A DNA stretch of 64,000 nucleotides from NCBI GenBank assembly GCA_949128115.1, contig OX421962.1, forward strand, positions 96,150,935-96,214,934, written 5' to 3'. Made by a program: the position numbers and the translations under genes. The number at the start of each line of letters is the position of its first letter. The stretch's first letter is position 1. The DNA comes from Anaspis maculata (lineage: Eukaryota; Arthropoda; Insecta; Coleoptera; Scraptiidae). Below are positions 11,238-20,927 of the stretch, piece by piece. Under the pieces are notes generated by a model. It saw only the letters and a program-made list of their open reading frames with translations. It had not been told where the DNA came from and did no database searches.

Positions 11238-11754
11238 TACAGGGTGCCCAGGAGTTGAGGTGCGGGAACTTGTCAGTCGATAAAGAATACAAAAATAAGT
11301 GAGCTGATAAAAGCAAAGATACACTTCTAGAACCTACTACAAATAGAACCTCGGAGATATAGCCTAGCCCTTCGAATTTGGGTCAGAAAATTGATTTATT
11401 ATCATAATCTTGATCGTAACCGTCTGACCGATTTTGCTTATTTCAAGAAGAGACATTTTTGACATAACCTACTATGCCTAGAAACGGAGTTAGCCAAGAA
11501 AAACCATTTAGGAAGGGAGGCTCCATTTTATCACCTGACTCTTTACTTTGCTAGCAATATGCTCAAAGATACTAACACGATGTAGTGAACATAAAAAAAG
11601 CATCATCAGTTTTCTAGAAAATGCATTTTTACTGATGGGTAAACTGATTTGGGACGGGGCTTTTATATAATTGGAATGTGAACAAACTTATCCGCAAAAA
11701 CGGCGATCTACTGACCTAAGCACAATTTTGCAATGTTTTACATTCCACCCTGTA
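11238..11754. mobile_element. Putative TACAGGGTG-ended MITE
   Basis: Starts TACAGGGTGCCC and ends CCACCCTGTA, giving 9-bp inverted termini that include a TA typical of Tc1/mariner-group targets. The interior is non-coding and not strongly self-complementary, so the call rests on the ends and on similar ends elsewhere in the window. Confidence 0.4.
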
Positions 11755-12039
11755 ACTAATGTAATTAATATAAATCAAGAAATCTCGCCAACGGAGTAGA
11801 TTGCCGAAAGATGTATCTAAACAACCATGAAGACAAAATCAGAATTGGTTGAGAGAATCCAAACTTATACCATTTTAAAAAAGGGTGAAATTTTTGATAC
11901 CGACATTCCAAATGTTGAGCAGTTCACTTGAACGTTAAACTCTTGAAATATCATGACATATTCCTCGTTGAGAATTGATACTAGACTCCTCTTCGTCGTT
12001 TTCCTTCGTTTTCAGAAGAAAAGAGATGGGAAATACTGA

Positions 12040-12354
12040 ATGGGAGACGAGGAGGGAGAATATACATATGCCACAGGGAGGGTGGCAACAACAATAGATT
12101 ACGCAATGGAGAACGAAAGAGCACTAGAAAAAATACTAACGTTCAAGGTTGGAGGAAGAGTGGAGTCAGACCACCTACCATTGGAAATAGAAATCGAACG
12201 GGAGGAAGAAATAGAGAGAGTCGAAGAAGAGAGAAATCGGAAAGTAATAGAAAAGTGCTGCTGGAAGGAGGAAGAAATTTTACAATACAGAAGCAGAACA
12301 AACAGTATATTGAGTGGAAGGCGGAAACAGTACAAGAAAAAACGGGAGAACTGA
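12040..12354 (+). pseudogene. LINE endonuclease C-terminal fragment
   Basis: The translation has GEYTYATGR, then TTIDYAM, then GGRVESDHLPLEIEI. These match the last blocks of the exonuclease-endonuclease-phosphatase domain of APE-type LINEs, where the SDHLPL histidine is catalytic. The N-terminal catalytic parts are missing, so the element was 5'-truncated near 12000. The remaining frame becomes a Glu/Arg/Lys-rich linker that leads to the RT. Confidence 0.75.
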
Positions 12355-12695
12355 GCAAGATCATGAACAAGGCAGTAGAACGGAGAACCATAGTGATACG
12401 GAAGAGAGAGAACGAGAGGTGGAACGTGGAGTGTACAAAAAGGAAAATAGAAGCACGAGAACGACTGAGAGAGTGGAGAAAAAATACAGAGACGAGAGAA
12501 GAATACACCGAAGCAAGGAAGAAATACCAAGACTACTACTGTAAAAGGAGAAAATTGAAGAGGAGGGAAGAAGAAGAATTGAAAATAAGAAAAAGAAAAC
12601 ACGAACACGAAATATAGGCATACATCAATAGAGAAAGAAAAAATAGAGAGAAAGTCCGCAACAAAATAAAAATGGAGCAGTGAAAGGATCACTTC

Positions 12696-13987
12696 ATGGA
12701 ACTACTTGGAGGAACGGATGAAAGAGACACAGCAGATATAACAGAAGACAAGAAAACGAGACATCCGAGTTTAGAGAAAGAAGAAAGATTGAAACAGCTT
12801 CAGAAGCTCAAGAAAAGAAAAACTCCAGGTAAAGACGGAATCGAGAATGAAGCGTGGATATATGGCTCAGAAGAAATACTAGAAAAACGGAACGAAATAC
12901 TGAATGAAATAAGGCAAGAAAGAGGGTTTCCTGAACAATGGAGGGAAAGCATTATCTGCTCCATCTACAAGAAGGGAGAGGAGGAGGAGGTGACCAACTA
13001 CAGGGGAATAACGCTGCTGAACACCGCTTACAAGGTATATGCAATGGTGATAGAAGAAAGACTGACAAAAGAGATAGAGGAAAAGAATATACTACCGGAT
13101 GAACAAGCCGGCTTTCGAGAAGGAAGAGGCACCGTGGACAACATATACATCCTCCACCATCTCATTGAAAAAGAAATAAACAAAAAAGCAGGACGGGTGT
13201 ATGCGCTGTTCGTAGACTTGAAGGCAGCCTTTGATAGAATAGAAAGAGAGGAATTATTGAAGAATTTGAAAGAAAGAGGGATAAACGAGAAACTAGTTAA
13301 CAAAATAGAAAATATATACAAAGAGACAAGGAACAGAGTGAGAGTTGATGGGAAAGAGAGTGATTGTTTTTATCCAAAAAAAGTTGTGAGACAGGGATGC
13401 CCCATGGGTCCCATGGGCCCCACATGATTTGCAGCATACTTGGGAGATATAGACGAAATGTTCCGGAAGGCGCAGGCGGGATGACTTGTGGTGGAAAACA
13501 AAAAAGTATGGACACTGACGTATACGGATGACTTGGTGGTGCTAGCTAAAGATGAAAGAAATATTAGAGAAATGATTAAAAACTTGGAAAGATATTTGTG
13601 GAGGAAAAAGTTGGAACTGAATGTGAAGAAAACAAAACTAATGATTTTTGGGAAGGTAAGAAGGAGGAAACCGGAAATGGAATGGAAATGGCAAGAAAAA
13701 TCCAAGATCAAAGAAGTGGACGAGTTTAGATACCTCGAATATGTGTTAAACAGAGCTGACACCTCAGGAAGCCATGTTAAAGAAATGATAAAGAATAAAA
13801 TTCTGGGGAGCACGTGGTGAATAGGAGAAAGAAAATTCAGACATGACATAGGAAGAAGAATGATGATGTTTGACAGTCTAGTGGGCAGCATATTGATGTA
13901 CGGAGCTGAAATATGGGGATGGAAAGAGTACGAAGAGATGGAAAGAGTGTAAGAGAGATATCTAAAATGGCTACTAGGATTAGACAA
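12696..13987 (+). pseudogene. LINE reverse transcriptase, broken
   Basis: The first frame (12696-13427) carries RT blocks: KRKTPGKDGIENEAW, NYRGITLLNTAYKVYA, LPDEQAGFREGRGTVDNI and ALFVDLKAAFDRIERE, which includes the motif A aspartate. At motif B the expected GCPMSP-type sequence is distorted: 13396-13427 has a short duplication of CCCATGGG followed by a stop. RT then continues in 13488-13820 with the catalytic TYTDDLVVLA (motif C) and LELNVKKTKLMIF (motif D). Further stops lie at about 13818 and 13950. The motifs suit jockey/CR1-like LINEs; I give no clade. Confidence 0.87.
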
Positions 13988-14004
13988 GGAAACACCGGGA
14001 TATA

Positions 14005-15053
14005 CAGGGTGGTCCGACTTTTATGTCATTAAATTTGAGGATTGATAGAGAATGACAAATGAAGGGAACTTTCTCCAGAAAACATATTTGAGAAATGCCC
14101 AATAACAGAGATACAGTCCTTCAAAGTTGAAAATAAATAATCGTTTTTTCCGCTTAACTTTTGAACCGCTCAACCGATTTTATTCAAAATAGAACCAAAA
14201 GCTCACTGAAATTATCCTCTGTCGAACAATCATAACATGTTCTATGAAAAAAATTCAGGGGCGAAGACATTGAGGGGTGTCCCTACTTCCCCCCCCCCCC
14301 CCCTATTTTCAACTCTCTTAGTTATTTTTGGAAACTGTTCATAATTTTTAATTCTACCTTCAGTTTTGAAGAAAAAATCACTCTTGCAAAATTTTATTTA
14401 AAGGCTTTGTTTGGGAGATATTCAAGATTGAAGGTTTGGAAAACATCTCAAAAGCACAAACTTTCAAAGGTGTAAAAATTAAAATCCAAAAAAACTCATG
14501 ATTTCTCAGCTGAAATAGGTTTTCTAGAATTTCTAAGTTGATAAACCACCATTTTCCCAAAACACGGGAAATTTTCAGGGCAAAAACAATTTGGGCTCGG
14601 GAAAGTGGCGATTTCGGGATGTTTTTCAAAGTTTCAAACTCAAATATCTCCTAAACGAAGCCTCTGATAGAAATTTTGGAATTGTGACTTTTTCTTCTAA
14701 ATTGAACGTAAATTCCAAAATTATGAATAGTTTCCAAAAATAACCAGGGGGTGGAAAATGGGAGGGAAAAAGTAGGGACACCCCCTAATGCCTACACCCC
14801 TGGAACTTTTTTATGGAACATGTTATGATTGTTCGACAGGGAATGATTTCAGTGAACTTTTGGTTCTATTTTGAATCAAATCGGTTGAACGATTCAAAAG
14901 TTATGCGGAAAAAACGATTATTTATTTCCAACTTTGAAGGGCTGTATCTCTGTTATTAGGCATATCTCAAATATGTTTTTTGGAGAAAGTCCCTTTAATT
15001 TTTCATTCTCTATCGATTGTTGAATTCAATGACATAAAAGTCGGTCCACCCTG
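14005..15053. mobile_element. Foldback element with TA target duplication inside the LINE
   Basis: The ends read CAGGGTGGTCCGACTTTTAT and the near-complement of it. Long arms pair almost to the centre: about 330 bp from each end, including the words AACATGTTATGATTGTTCGA and GTGTCCCTACTT. TA flanks both sides (14003-14004 and 15054-15055), and excision restores the LINE reading frame. It has no ORF, so it must depend on a transposase in trans. The left arm has a run of about 14 C near 14290. Confidence 0.85.
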
Positions 15054-15370
15054 TATAGTGATAGAAGAAACAAAGAAATGGAATATAAGAATTGAAACAG
15101 GAAGAAAAGCGGCCAAGTAAGAAGAGAAAATGAAAGACAGAGAAAACTGCAAAATTTTACAAGAATGCTGGAAAGAGAAACTGAAGGATGCAGAAAGAGA
15201 AACATCGAAAGACAGAGAGAATTTCTATAGAAGAAGCGGTTACTCGAGCGAAGAGGTCAGAAAAATAAGATAAAGTGAAGGACGGATAGCAGAAGAGCTG
15301 AGAATAGAAGTAGCGATGTTGAAAGCCAGGAGAGGACAGAGCGAATAAGAAATTCAAGATATAATAAATC
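15054..15370 (+). pseudogene. LINE RT connector segment between two insertions
   Basis: After the foldback the LINE frame resumes with residues such as VIEETKKWNIRIETGRKAAK and a charged stretch, and ends in SRYNKS across the next insertion point. The ORF at 15157-15555 on the minus strand is a shadow of this region and of the repeat array. Confidence 0.6.
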
Positions 15371-15377
15371 GGTGCTA

Positions 15378-15515
15378 GGACAATTCGTCCCGCGGACAAT
15401 TCGTAGCGGACAATTCGTCGCGGACAATTCGTCCCGCGGACAATTCGTCCCGCGGACAGTTCGTCCCGCGGACAATTCGTCTCACGGACAATTCGTCCCG
15501 CGGACAATTCGTCGC
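15378..15515. repeat. Left terminal array, nine 14-16 bp units
   Basis: Units of GGACAATTCGTCCCGC with shorter variants (GTAGC, GTCGC) in positions 2, 3 and 9. Each unit holds the near-palindrome GGACAATTCGTCC. Confidence 0.92.
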
Positions 15516-15529
15516 AAGTGAAGGCTTCG

Positions 15530-18500
15530 GAAGGTAAGGGGGTTATATTACACATGAAGACACAAGGGAGCTCAATGAAAAGATCTAAAAATCATGAGCA
15601 AACACAAGGGACTCCGACAGAGATCCGAAAGCCACGAAAAAATGCAACGGGGCTCAGCAAGGCTTCAAACGATATTGAAAACATAAGGGGGCCTTATGGA
15701 GCTTCGAGAGGGCTCCGAATATCACATAGAGGCACAAGGTGCTTACTACTGCTTAGAAAGCCACGGAAAGATGTAAGAAGGCTTAGCATGCCGGGCTCAA
15801 AAGACGTAGAAGAAACAAGGGGGCCCACGGCAGCTACGGATGACACAAGAAGGCAACAGGAGGCTCACTGGAATTCTGATAGTCGCATTGAAGAACATAA
15901 GGGGGCTCACTAGGGTTCCAAGCTACACGTATGGACACAAGGGGGCTCACTAGGGCTCCAAACTACTTTTGCGGGCACAAGGGGGCCCGATAAAGCTCCG
16001 TATATCACATGAAGGCACAAGGGACTTACACTAGGGCTTCCAGCAATGTAAAAGCGCACAAGATGGCTCACTGGAATTCTGAAAGCCACGAAAACACATA
16101 ATGGGGCTCATTAGGGCTCTCAACGACACATAGGGCACAAGGGGCTCAACAAGAATCTGGAAATCACGGGAAAATGCAAGGGGGCTCCGTAGAACTTCAT
16201 ATAATATTGGTTACACAAGGGGGCCCGAGGGGCTCTTCACAACAAGAAAAGGCAAAAGGGGGCTCACTGTATGATACTCGGAAAGCCAACACAAGTGGAC
16301 TGATTTGGGCTCCAAACTACACATAAGGGTACAAAGGGGACCTGATAGAGCTCCAAAAACCATGGAAATACAACAAGGGGGCCCAATGGAATTCTGTATA
16401 ATAAAAAAAGGCAAAAGGAGGGTGACTGGGTTTCTGGAAGCCATTAAAAAACCAAAGGGGCTCACTATGACTCCAAACTACACTAACCGGCACAAGGGGG
16501 TCCGATAGGGCTCCGCATATCACATAAAGGCACAAGGGAGCCCAAAGAGCTTTATATAACAACAGAAGGCAAAAGGGGCTCACTGGAATTCCGGAAGCTA
16601 CGAAAAAGCGCAAGGGGGCTCATTAGGGCTCCATACTACACTTGAAGACACAAGGGGGCTCGATAGGGCTCTGAATATCACATGAAGGCACAAGGTGCTT
16701 ACTGCTGCTCCGGAAGCCACGAAAAGATGTAAGGGGGCTCAGCACGGCTTCAAAAGACGTGTGAAGAAACAAGGGGACCCACTGACGCTCCGGATGACAT
16801 AAGACGGCAACAGGGGGCTTACTGGAATTCTGATAGTCATGGAAAAATACAAGGGGGCTCACTAGGGCTCCAAGCTATACTTATGGACACAAGGGGGCTT
16901 ACTAGGGCTCCAAGCTATACTTATGGACCCAAGGGGGCTCACTAGGGCTCCAAACTACAGTTGCGGACACAAGAGGGTCCGATAGGGCTCCTTATATCAC
17001 ATGGAGGCACAAGGGACTTACACTAATGCTTCCAGAAATGCAAAAGCGCACAAGATGGCTTACTGGAATTCTGAAAGCCACGAAAACACATGAGGGGGCT
17101 CGTTAGGGCTCCAATGGACACATAGGGCAGAAGGGGCCTATGGAAAATCCAGAAATCACGGGAAAGTGCAAGGGAGCTCCGTAGAACTTCATCTGATATT
17201 GGTGACACAAAGGGCTCTTTATAACAAGAAAAGGCAAAAGGGGACTTACTGCATAGTGCTGAAAGCCAATAAAAACAAAAATGGACTGCTTAGGGCTCCA
17301 AACTACACATAAGGGTACAAGGAGACCCGATAGAGCTCCGAAAGCCACGGAAATACGACAAGGGGGCCCAATGAAGCTCTTTATAATCAAGCTTATCTGC
17401 TTGCACAATGGGGCCCGATAGGGCTCCGAATATCACCTGAAGGCAGAAGGTGCTTGCTACTGCTCCGAAAGTCGCGGAAAGATGTGAGGGGGCTCAGCAG
17501 GGCTTCAAAAAACGTTGAGGAAATAAGGGGGCCCAATGGAGCTCCGAATAACACAAGAAGGCAACAGGGGCTTACTGAAATTCTGATAGCCAGACAAAAA
17601 ACAAGAGGGCTCACTAGGCGCCAAACTATACACTTGCGGACACAAGGGGGTCCGATAGGGCTCCGTATATCACATGAAGGCACAAGAGACCCAGGTACAC
17701 TGGGGCTTCCAGCAATGCAAGAACGCACAAGCCACGAAAACACACAAGGGGGCTCCTTAGGGCTCTAAATGACGCAGGGCTCAATAAAAATCAGAAAGTC
17801 ACGGAAAATGCAAGGGGGCTCAGTAGGGCTTCAAATGATATTGGTGACACAAGGGGGCTCAAGGGGCTCTAAGGGGGTTCATTAGGGCTCCAAATTATAT
17901 TTATATAAGAAACAAGGGATAAGGGGTCGAATATAACATAAAGGCACAAGGGACTTACTACTGCTCCAAAAGCCTATAGGAAAAGTGCAAGGAGGCCCAA
18001 CAGAACTTTAAACGGTATTGAAGAGACAAGGGGGCCCCATGGAGCTCTGTATAACAAAATAACGCGAAATGGGGCTTACTGGTACCTACTCCGAAAGTCA
18101 TGAAAAAACATAAGGAGGCTCAACGGGCCTCCAACTACACCTGAAGGCACAATGGGGCCCGATAGGGCTTCAACATGCCATGGCGGCATAACGCTGCTTG
18201 CTGCTCCGGAATTCATGGAAAATTCGAGGGGGCTCAGCAGGGCTTCAAGTTACGTTGAATATAGAATAAGGGGGCCCAGTGAAGCTCTTGATAACAAAAG
18301 ACTGCAGAAGGGGCCCGGCCGTATGGAAATCTGAAAGCAATGAAAAACATAAGAGAACTCATTAGAGCACAAAAATTACACTAGAGAAGATAAGGGGCTC
18401 GATAGGGGCCAAATATCTCATGAAAGTATAAGGGGGCTTACTGGTGCTCCCGTCAGTGGGTGCTCCCAAAGCTTGGTGTACTAGCAAAAATTCTCGGAAT

Positions 18501-18640
18501 GATGCAAGGGGACTAAGCAGAGCTCCAAAGACATGAAGAAACCAGGGTGCGCAGTAGGGCTCCAAATACTACAAAAAGGAATAAGGGGGCTTACTAAAGT
18601 TCGAAAAGCAACGAGGAAAGACAAAGGGACTTGTTAAAGT
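15530..18640. repeat. Satellite-like core: degenerate CAAGGGGGCTC units
   Basis: About 3.1 kb of units of roughly 50-65 bp, each built like CACAAGGGGGCTCACTAGGG followed by a variable part such as CTCCAAACTACAC or TATCACATGAAGGCA. A longer pattern returns: the block at about 15988-16216 recurs at 16978-17216 and again near 17648-17857 with the same unit order. There is no sustained ORF. The base composition is clearly more G-rich on the plus strand than in the neighbours. Confidence 0.88.
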
Positions 18641-18655
18641 GCAAAACATTATTTT

Positions 18656-18793
18656 GCGACGAATTGTCCGTGAGACGAATTGTCCGCGGGACGAATTGTC
18701 CGCGAGACGAATTGTCCGCGGGACGAATTGTCCGCGGGACGAATTGTCCGCGACGAATTGTCCGCTACGAATGGTCCGCGGGACGAATTGTCC
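18656..18793. repeat. Right terminal array, nine 14-16 bp units, inverted
   Basis: Units of GCGGGACGAATTGTCC. Read from the outer end, the unit lengths (16, 14, 14, 16, 16, 16, 16, 16, 14) mirror those of the left array, and the odd GCTACG unit faces the GTAGC unit. Confidence 0.92.
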
Positions 18794-18801
18794 GGTCACG
18801 A

Positions 18802-19225
18802 ATAAATCATACGAGAATATAATAACCTCGCTCATAACAGTAGAAAAACTAAGATACTTCAAGGGAGAAAACATGAAGGAAAGAAACATGATAGCGAGAT
18901 TCAGATGCGGAAATGAGGAGAGAGATAATAAATACTGGATGCAGGAAAAAGAAAGAACATGCAGAATGTGTGAAAATGAAAGTGAGACAATGGAGCACAT
19001 GTTGAAGAAATGCACAGAAATGCGAGAAAGTGAAGAAGGAATCATGAACACACCAAAAGAAGACGAAAGAGGGTTGAAATGGATGAAGGAGGTCATAAGA
19101 ACAAGAGAAAGAGTTTAATTTTCTTTTCATGAATATGTAATAAGTAACCAATAACTTGAATTTATTGTAGCAATGTGAGACGAGAATTGTGAAACTGTAT
19201 GGTTAATAAAGCTTACTACTACTAC
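18802..19225 (+). pseudogene. LINE C-terminus with CCHC-like motif, 3' UTR and TAC tail
   Basis: Frame SYENIITSLITVEKLRYF leads to CRMCENESETMEHMLKKC, the cysteine-histidine motif found after RT in many LINEs (C-x2-C ... H-x4-C). The stop is at 19116-19118. The 3' UTR is about 85 bp and ends in TTAATAAAGC and TACTACTAC, a short-repeat tail in place of poly-A. Confidence 0.8.
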
Positions 19226-20769
19226 CATAATCCATTCCAAGCAAAACCACAGCTGTCCATGAAAAATTCGAGTTTTGTTGGTGTCCCTGATTTTTGATGT
19301 TCAATGTCATCTTGATACAAGGGAGGTTACGTTAAAATTTGTGTCCATATGACATGGAATCTTCACCTGAACTACGCTGTGTTGTCAAATTGTCATCCTG
19401 GGGACTTTGTCGCCCGCAGGCCGCAGGTTTGCTCACTGACCTCAGCCGCTTTTTTTCGGCCAGGATCACAGATCATGATCCTGGAACAGAGAGTGAATCA
19501 ACGTACCTAAGTTCTTACAGGGCGCGACAAGCTCAGGTCACGAGAACACTTGCGACGGAATCACACTACAGCGCTAGAACTGGGTTCGCCTCGATCATTT
19601 TTTAAACTGTATATTCTTACTATTGCACCTCTCAACACTTCACTATTGGAATAACGTGCTTAATGGCGTTTTTGAGGCAATAACTAACGAAAATATTGTG
19701 TCAGTGTCAAAATCTGACTCAACAATCAAATTAAAACGGCAATGTAGCTGAGCAAACATCAATTTAACAAATTTTATCAAATCATCTTGACTTTTTCAAT
19801 CCATCAACTTAACAGATTGTCCAACTTGAAAAAAAAAATCAAAGGCAAATGTGGTTTCATTAAGCTTGGAATGGATAATACTACTCCTCGTTCATCGTTT
19901 GTGATAACGGCAACCAGTTTGTCAGCCCCGAGGTCAAGGTCAGCCCTGATTTTTGACCGTCAAAAATGTCAAAGTTGTGCTTGTACAGTATGACTTGTTA
20001 TTTTTTTATTTGCTACCAACATCATGCGTGTCATCCTTTGTAATCAGATATGGCGAACAGTGAACAAATTACTGGAATGTGCTTTGGAAGATGTTGCATG
20101 GGATTTCACAAATTAGTTTTGTATCGCCTCATCGTCTTGCAAATGGCACCTTGCTGCATTCCATTGTAGTAAATAATCGCTATGGTAGGTACTCATAAAT
20201 TTCGTGCCAATCAACATTGAAAAATTAAAAAAAAAGTAAAATAATCGCTTGATATTCTGTATAGTAGCTCTACATTGTCAAAACTTTACTGTTTGCTCGA
20301 CTGCTCAACCAGCCAACCGCTTATATGCCGCTGTGTTGCTCTCTATCAAAATATCAGTGACTATTGCGAATAGCACCTATTTACACACGCGTGTGTTTTG
20401 TTGTGTTGTTTTGTTTAACGGTAACATTTAAGCTGTGTTTTGTGTGCCACTATACCGCCGTGTTTGATCACATTCGAGGTTCCATCACATTCAGCGAATG
20501 CTATTTATTGCGAATAGGAAGATGTTCCTGAATGGCGCGCCTATAGTTTATCACGAAATCACGATGTCTCGTAACTCTCGCACATTTACTCGCACACAGC
20601 AACGTACACACACGGAGAGAGAAATAAACTTCGAGTTTATCGATGTCGGCAAGAGGCTGGCGTTTCGTTCATTTCATTATCGAAAATGACTTTCCGTGCC
20701 GCCGTGGACGAACGAAGAAGATCTTGAGGATGTTTTTTCGCTACCACCCGCACACGAGATTCCAATAGG
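19226..20769. other. Non-coding region upstream of the host gene
   Basis: No ORF with recognisable motifs and no repeat that I could define. It probably includes the upstream regulatory region of the chitin-binding gene, but I see no specific binding site that I can support. Confidence 0.35.
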
Positions 20770-20776
20770 TATATAA
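20770..20776 (+). promoter_or_regulatory. Probable TATA box of the chitin-binding gene
   Basis: TATATAA lies 71 bp before the ATG at 20841. An initiator-like CATCATAGT near 20800-20808 is at the right distance (about 30 bp) for transcription start, giving a 5' UTR of about 38 bases. Confidence 0.55.
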
Positions 20777-20840
20777 CGGAAAGCGAGATGCAACCATTTG
20801 CATCATAGTTCGAGGCCTGTCTAGTGCTGATGTGTTGAAA

Positions 20841-20927
20841 ATGAAAGTTGCTGTTGGGATTGGAATAATGCCGGCGATGCTGGTGCTGTTTGTGATGCGG
20901 ATGGTTAAAGACGCCGTCGCCGAAATT
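20841..20927 (+). CDS. Exon 1 of the chitin-binding gene: signal peptide, 29 codons
   Basis: Begins MKVAVGIGIMPAMLVLFVM and ends in DAVAEI directly before a strong donor GTGAGT at 20928. The hydrophobic core and the AVA end suit signal peptidase cleavage after about residue 27. It is too short for a standard ORF scan; it was chosen because the phase-0 donor matches the phase-0 acceptor at 21159. Confidence 0.8.

Larger units (their letters stand above)
15371..18800. mobile_element. 3.4-kb non-autonomous element: mirror-image unit arrays around a satellite core, 8-bp target duplication
   Basis: AATAAATC occurs at 15363-15370 and 18801-18808, and removing the segment with one copy rejoins the LINE frame (SRYNK to SYENIITS). 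The ends are GGTGCTAGGACAATTC and the partial complement. Inside each end are nine units of 14-16 bp (GGACAATTCGTCCCGC type), whose lengths and variants run in mirror order in the two arms. The core is 3 kb of satellite-like sequence without an ORF. The 8-bp duplication fits a hAT-group transposase, but no transposase is encoded here. Confidence 0.8.
12000..19225 (+). mobile_element. 5'-truncated LINE (endonuclease-RT type) split by two later insertions
   Basis: The pieces fall in family order: endonuclease C-terminus (12040-12354), reverse transcriptase (12696-13820), RT thumb/connector (13820-14004 and 15054-15370), C-terminal CCHC-like motif (18802-19118), a short 3' UTR, and AATAAA followed by a TACTACTAC tail ending near 19225. 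Removing the insertions at 14005-15053 and 15371-18800, with one copy of each target duplication, brings the flanking reading frames back into register. That is strong support for both boundaries. The copy has several stops and is dead. Confidence 0.88.

Noticed and set aside
12099..12692. 197-aa minus-strand ORF rich in Phe, Ser and Leu
   Set aside because: It is the antisense of the Glu/Arg/Lys-rich LINE linker; the composition is explained by reverse reading of GAA/AGA-rich codons.
13370..13987. 205-aa minus-strand ORF
   Set aside because: Antisense of the LINE reverse transcriptase, which has clear motifs on the plus strand.
15378..15515. Array that looks CRISPR-like
   Set aside because: Units are contiguous without spacers, occur mirrored at the other end of a transposon, and the genome is eukaryotic.
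15157..15555. ORF with repeated RGTNCPRDEL-type peptide
   Set aside because: Translation of the 16-bp array units; the array occurs inverted at 18656 with the same peptide, so it reflects DNA repeats and not a protein.
16211..17743. Series of ORFs in both strands across the satellite core
   Set aside because: Low-complexity readings of degenerate repeat units with no conserved frame.
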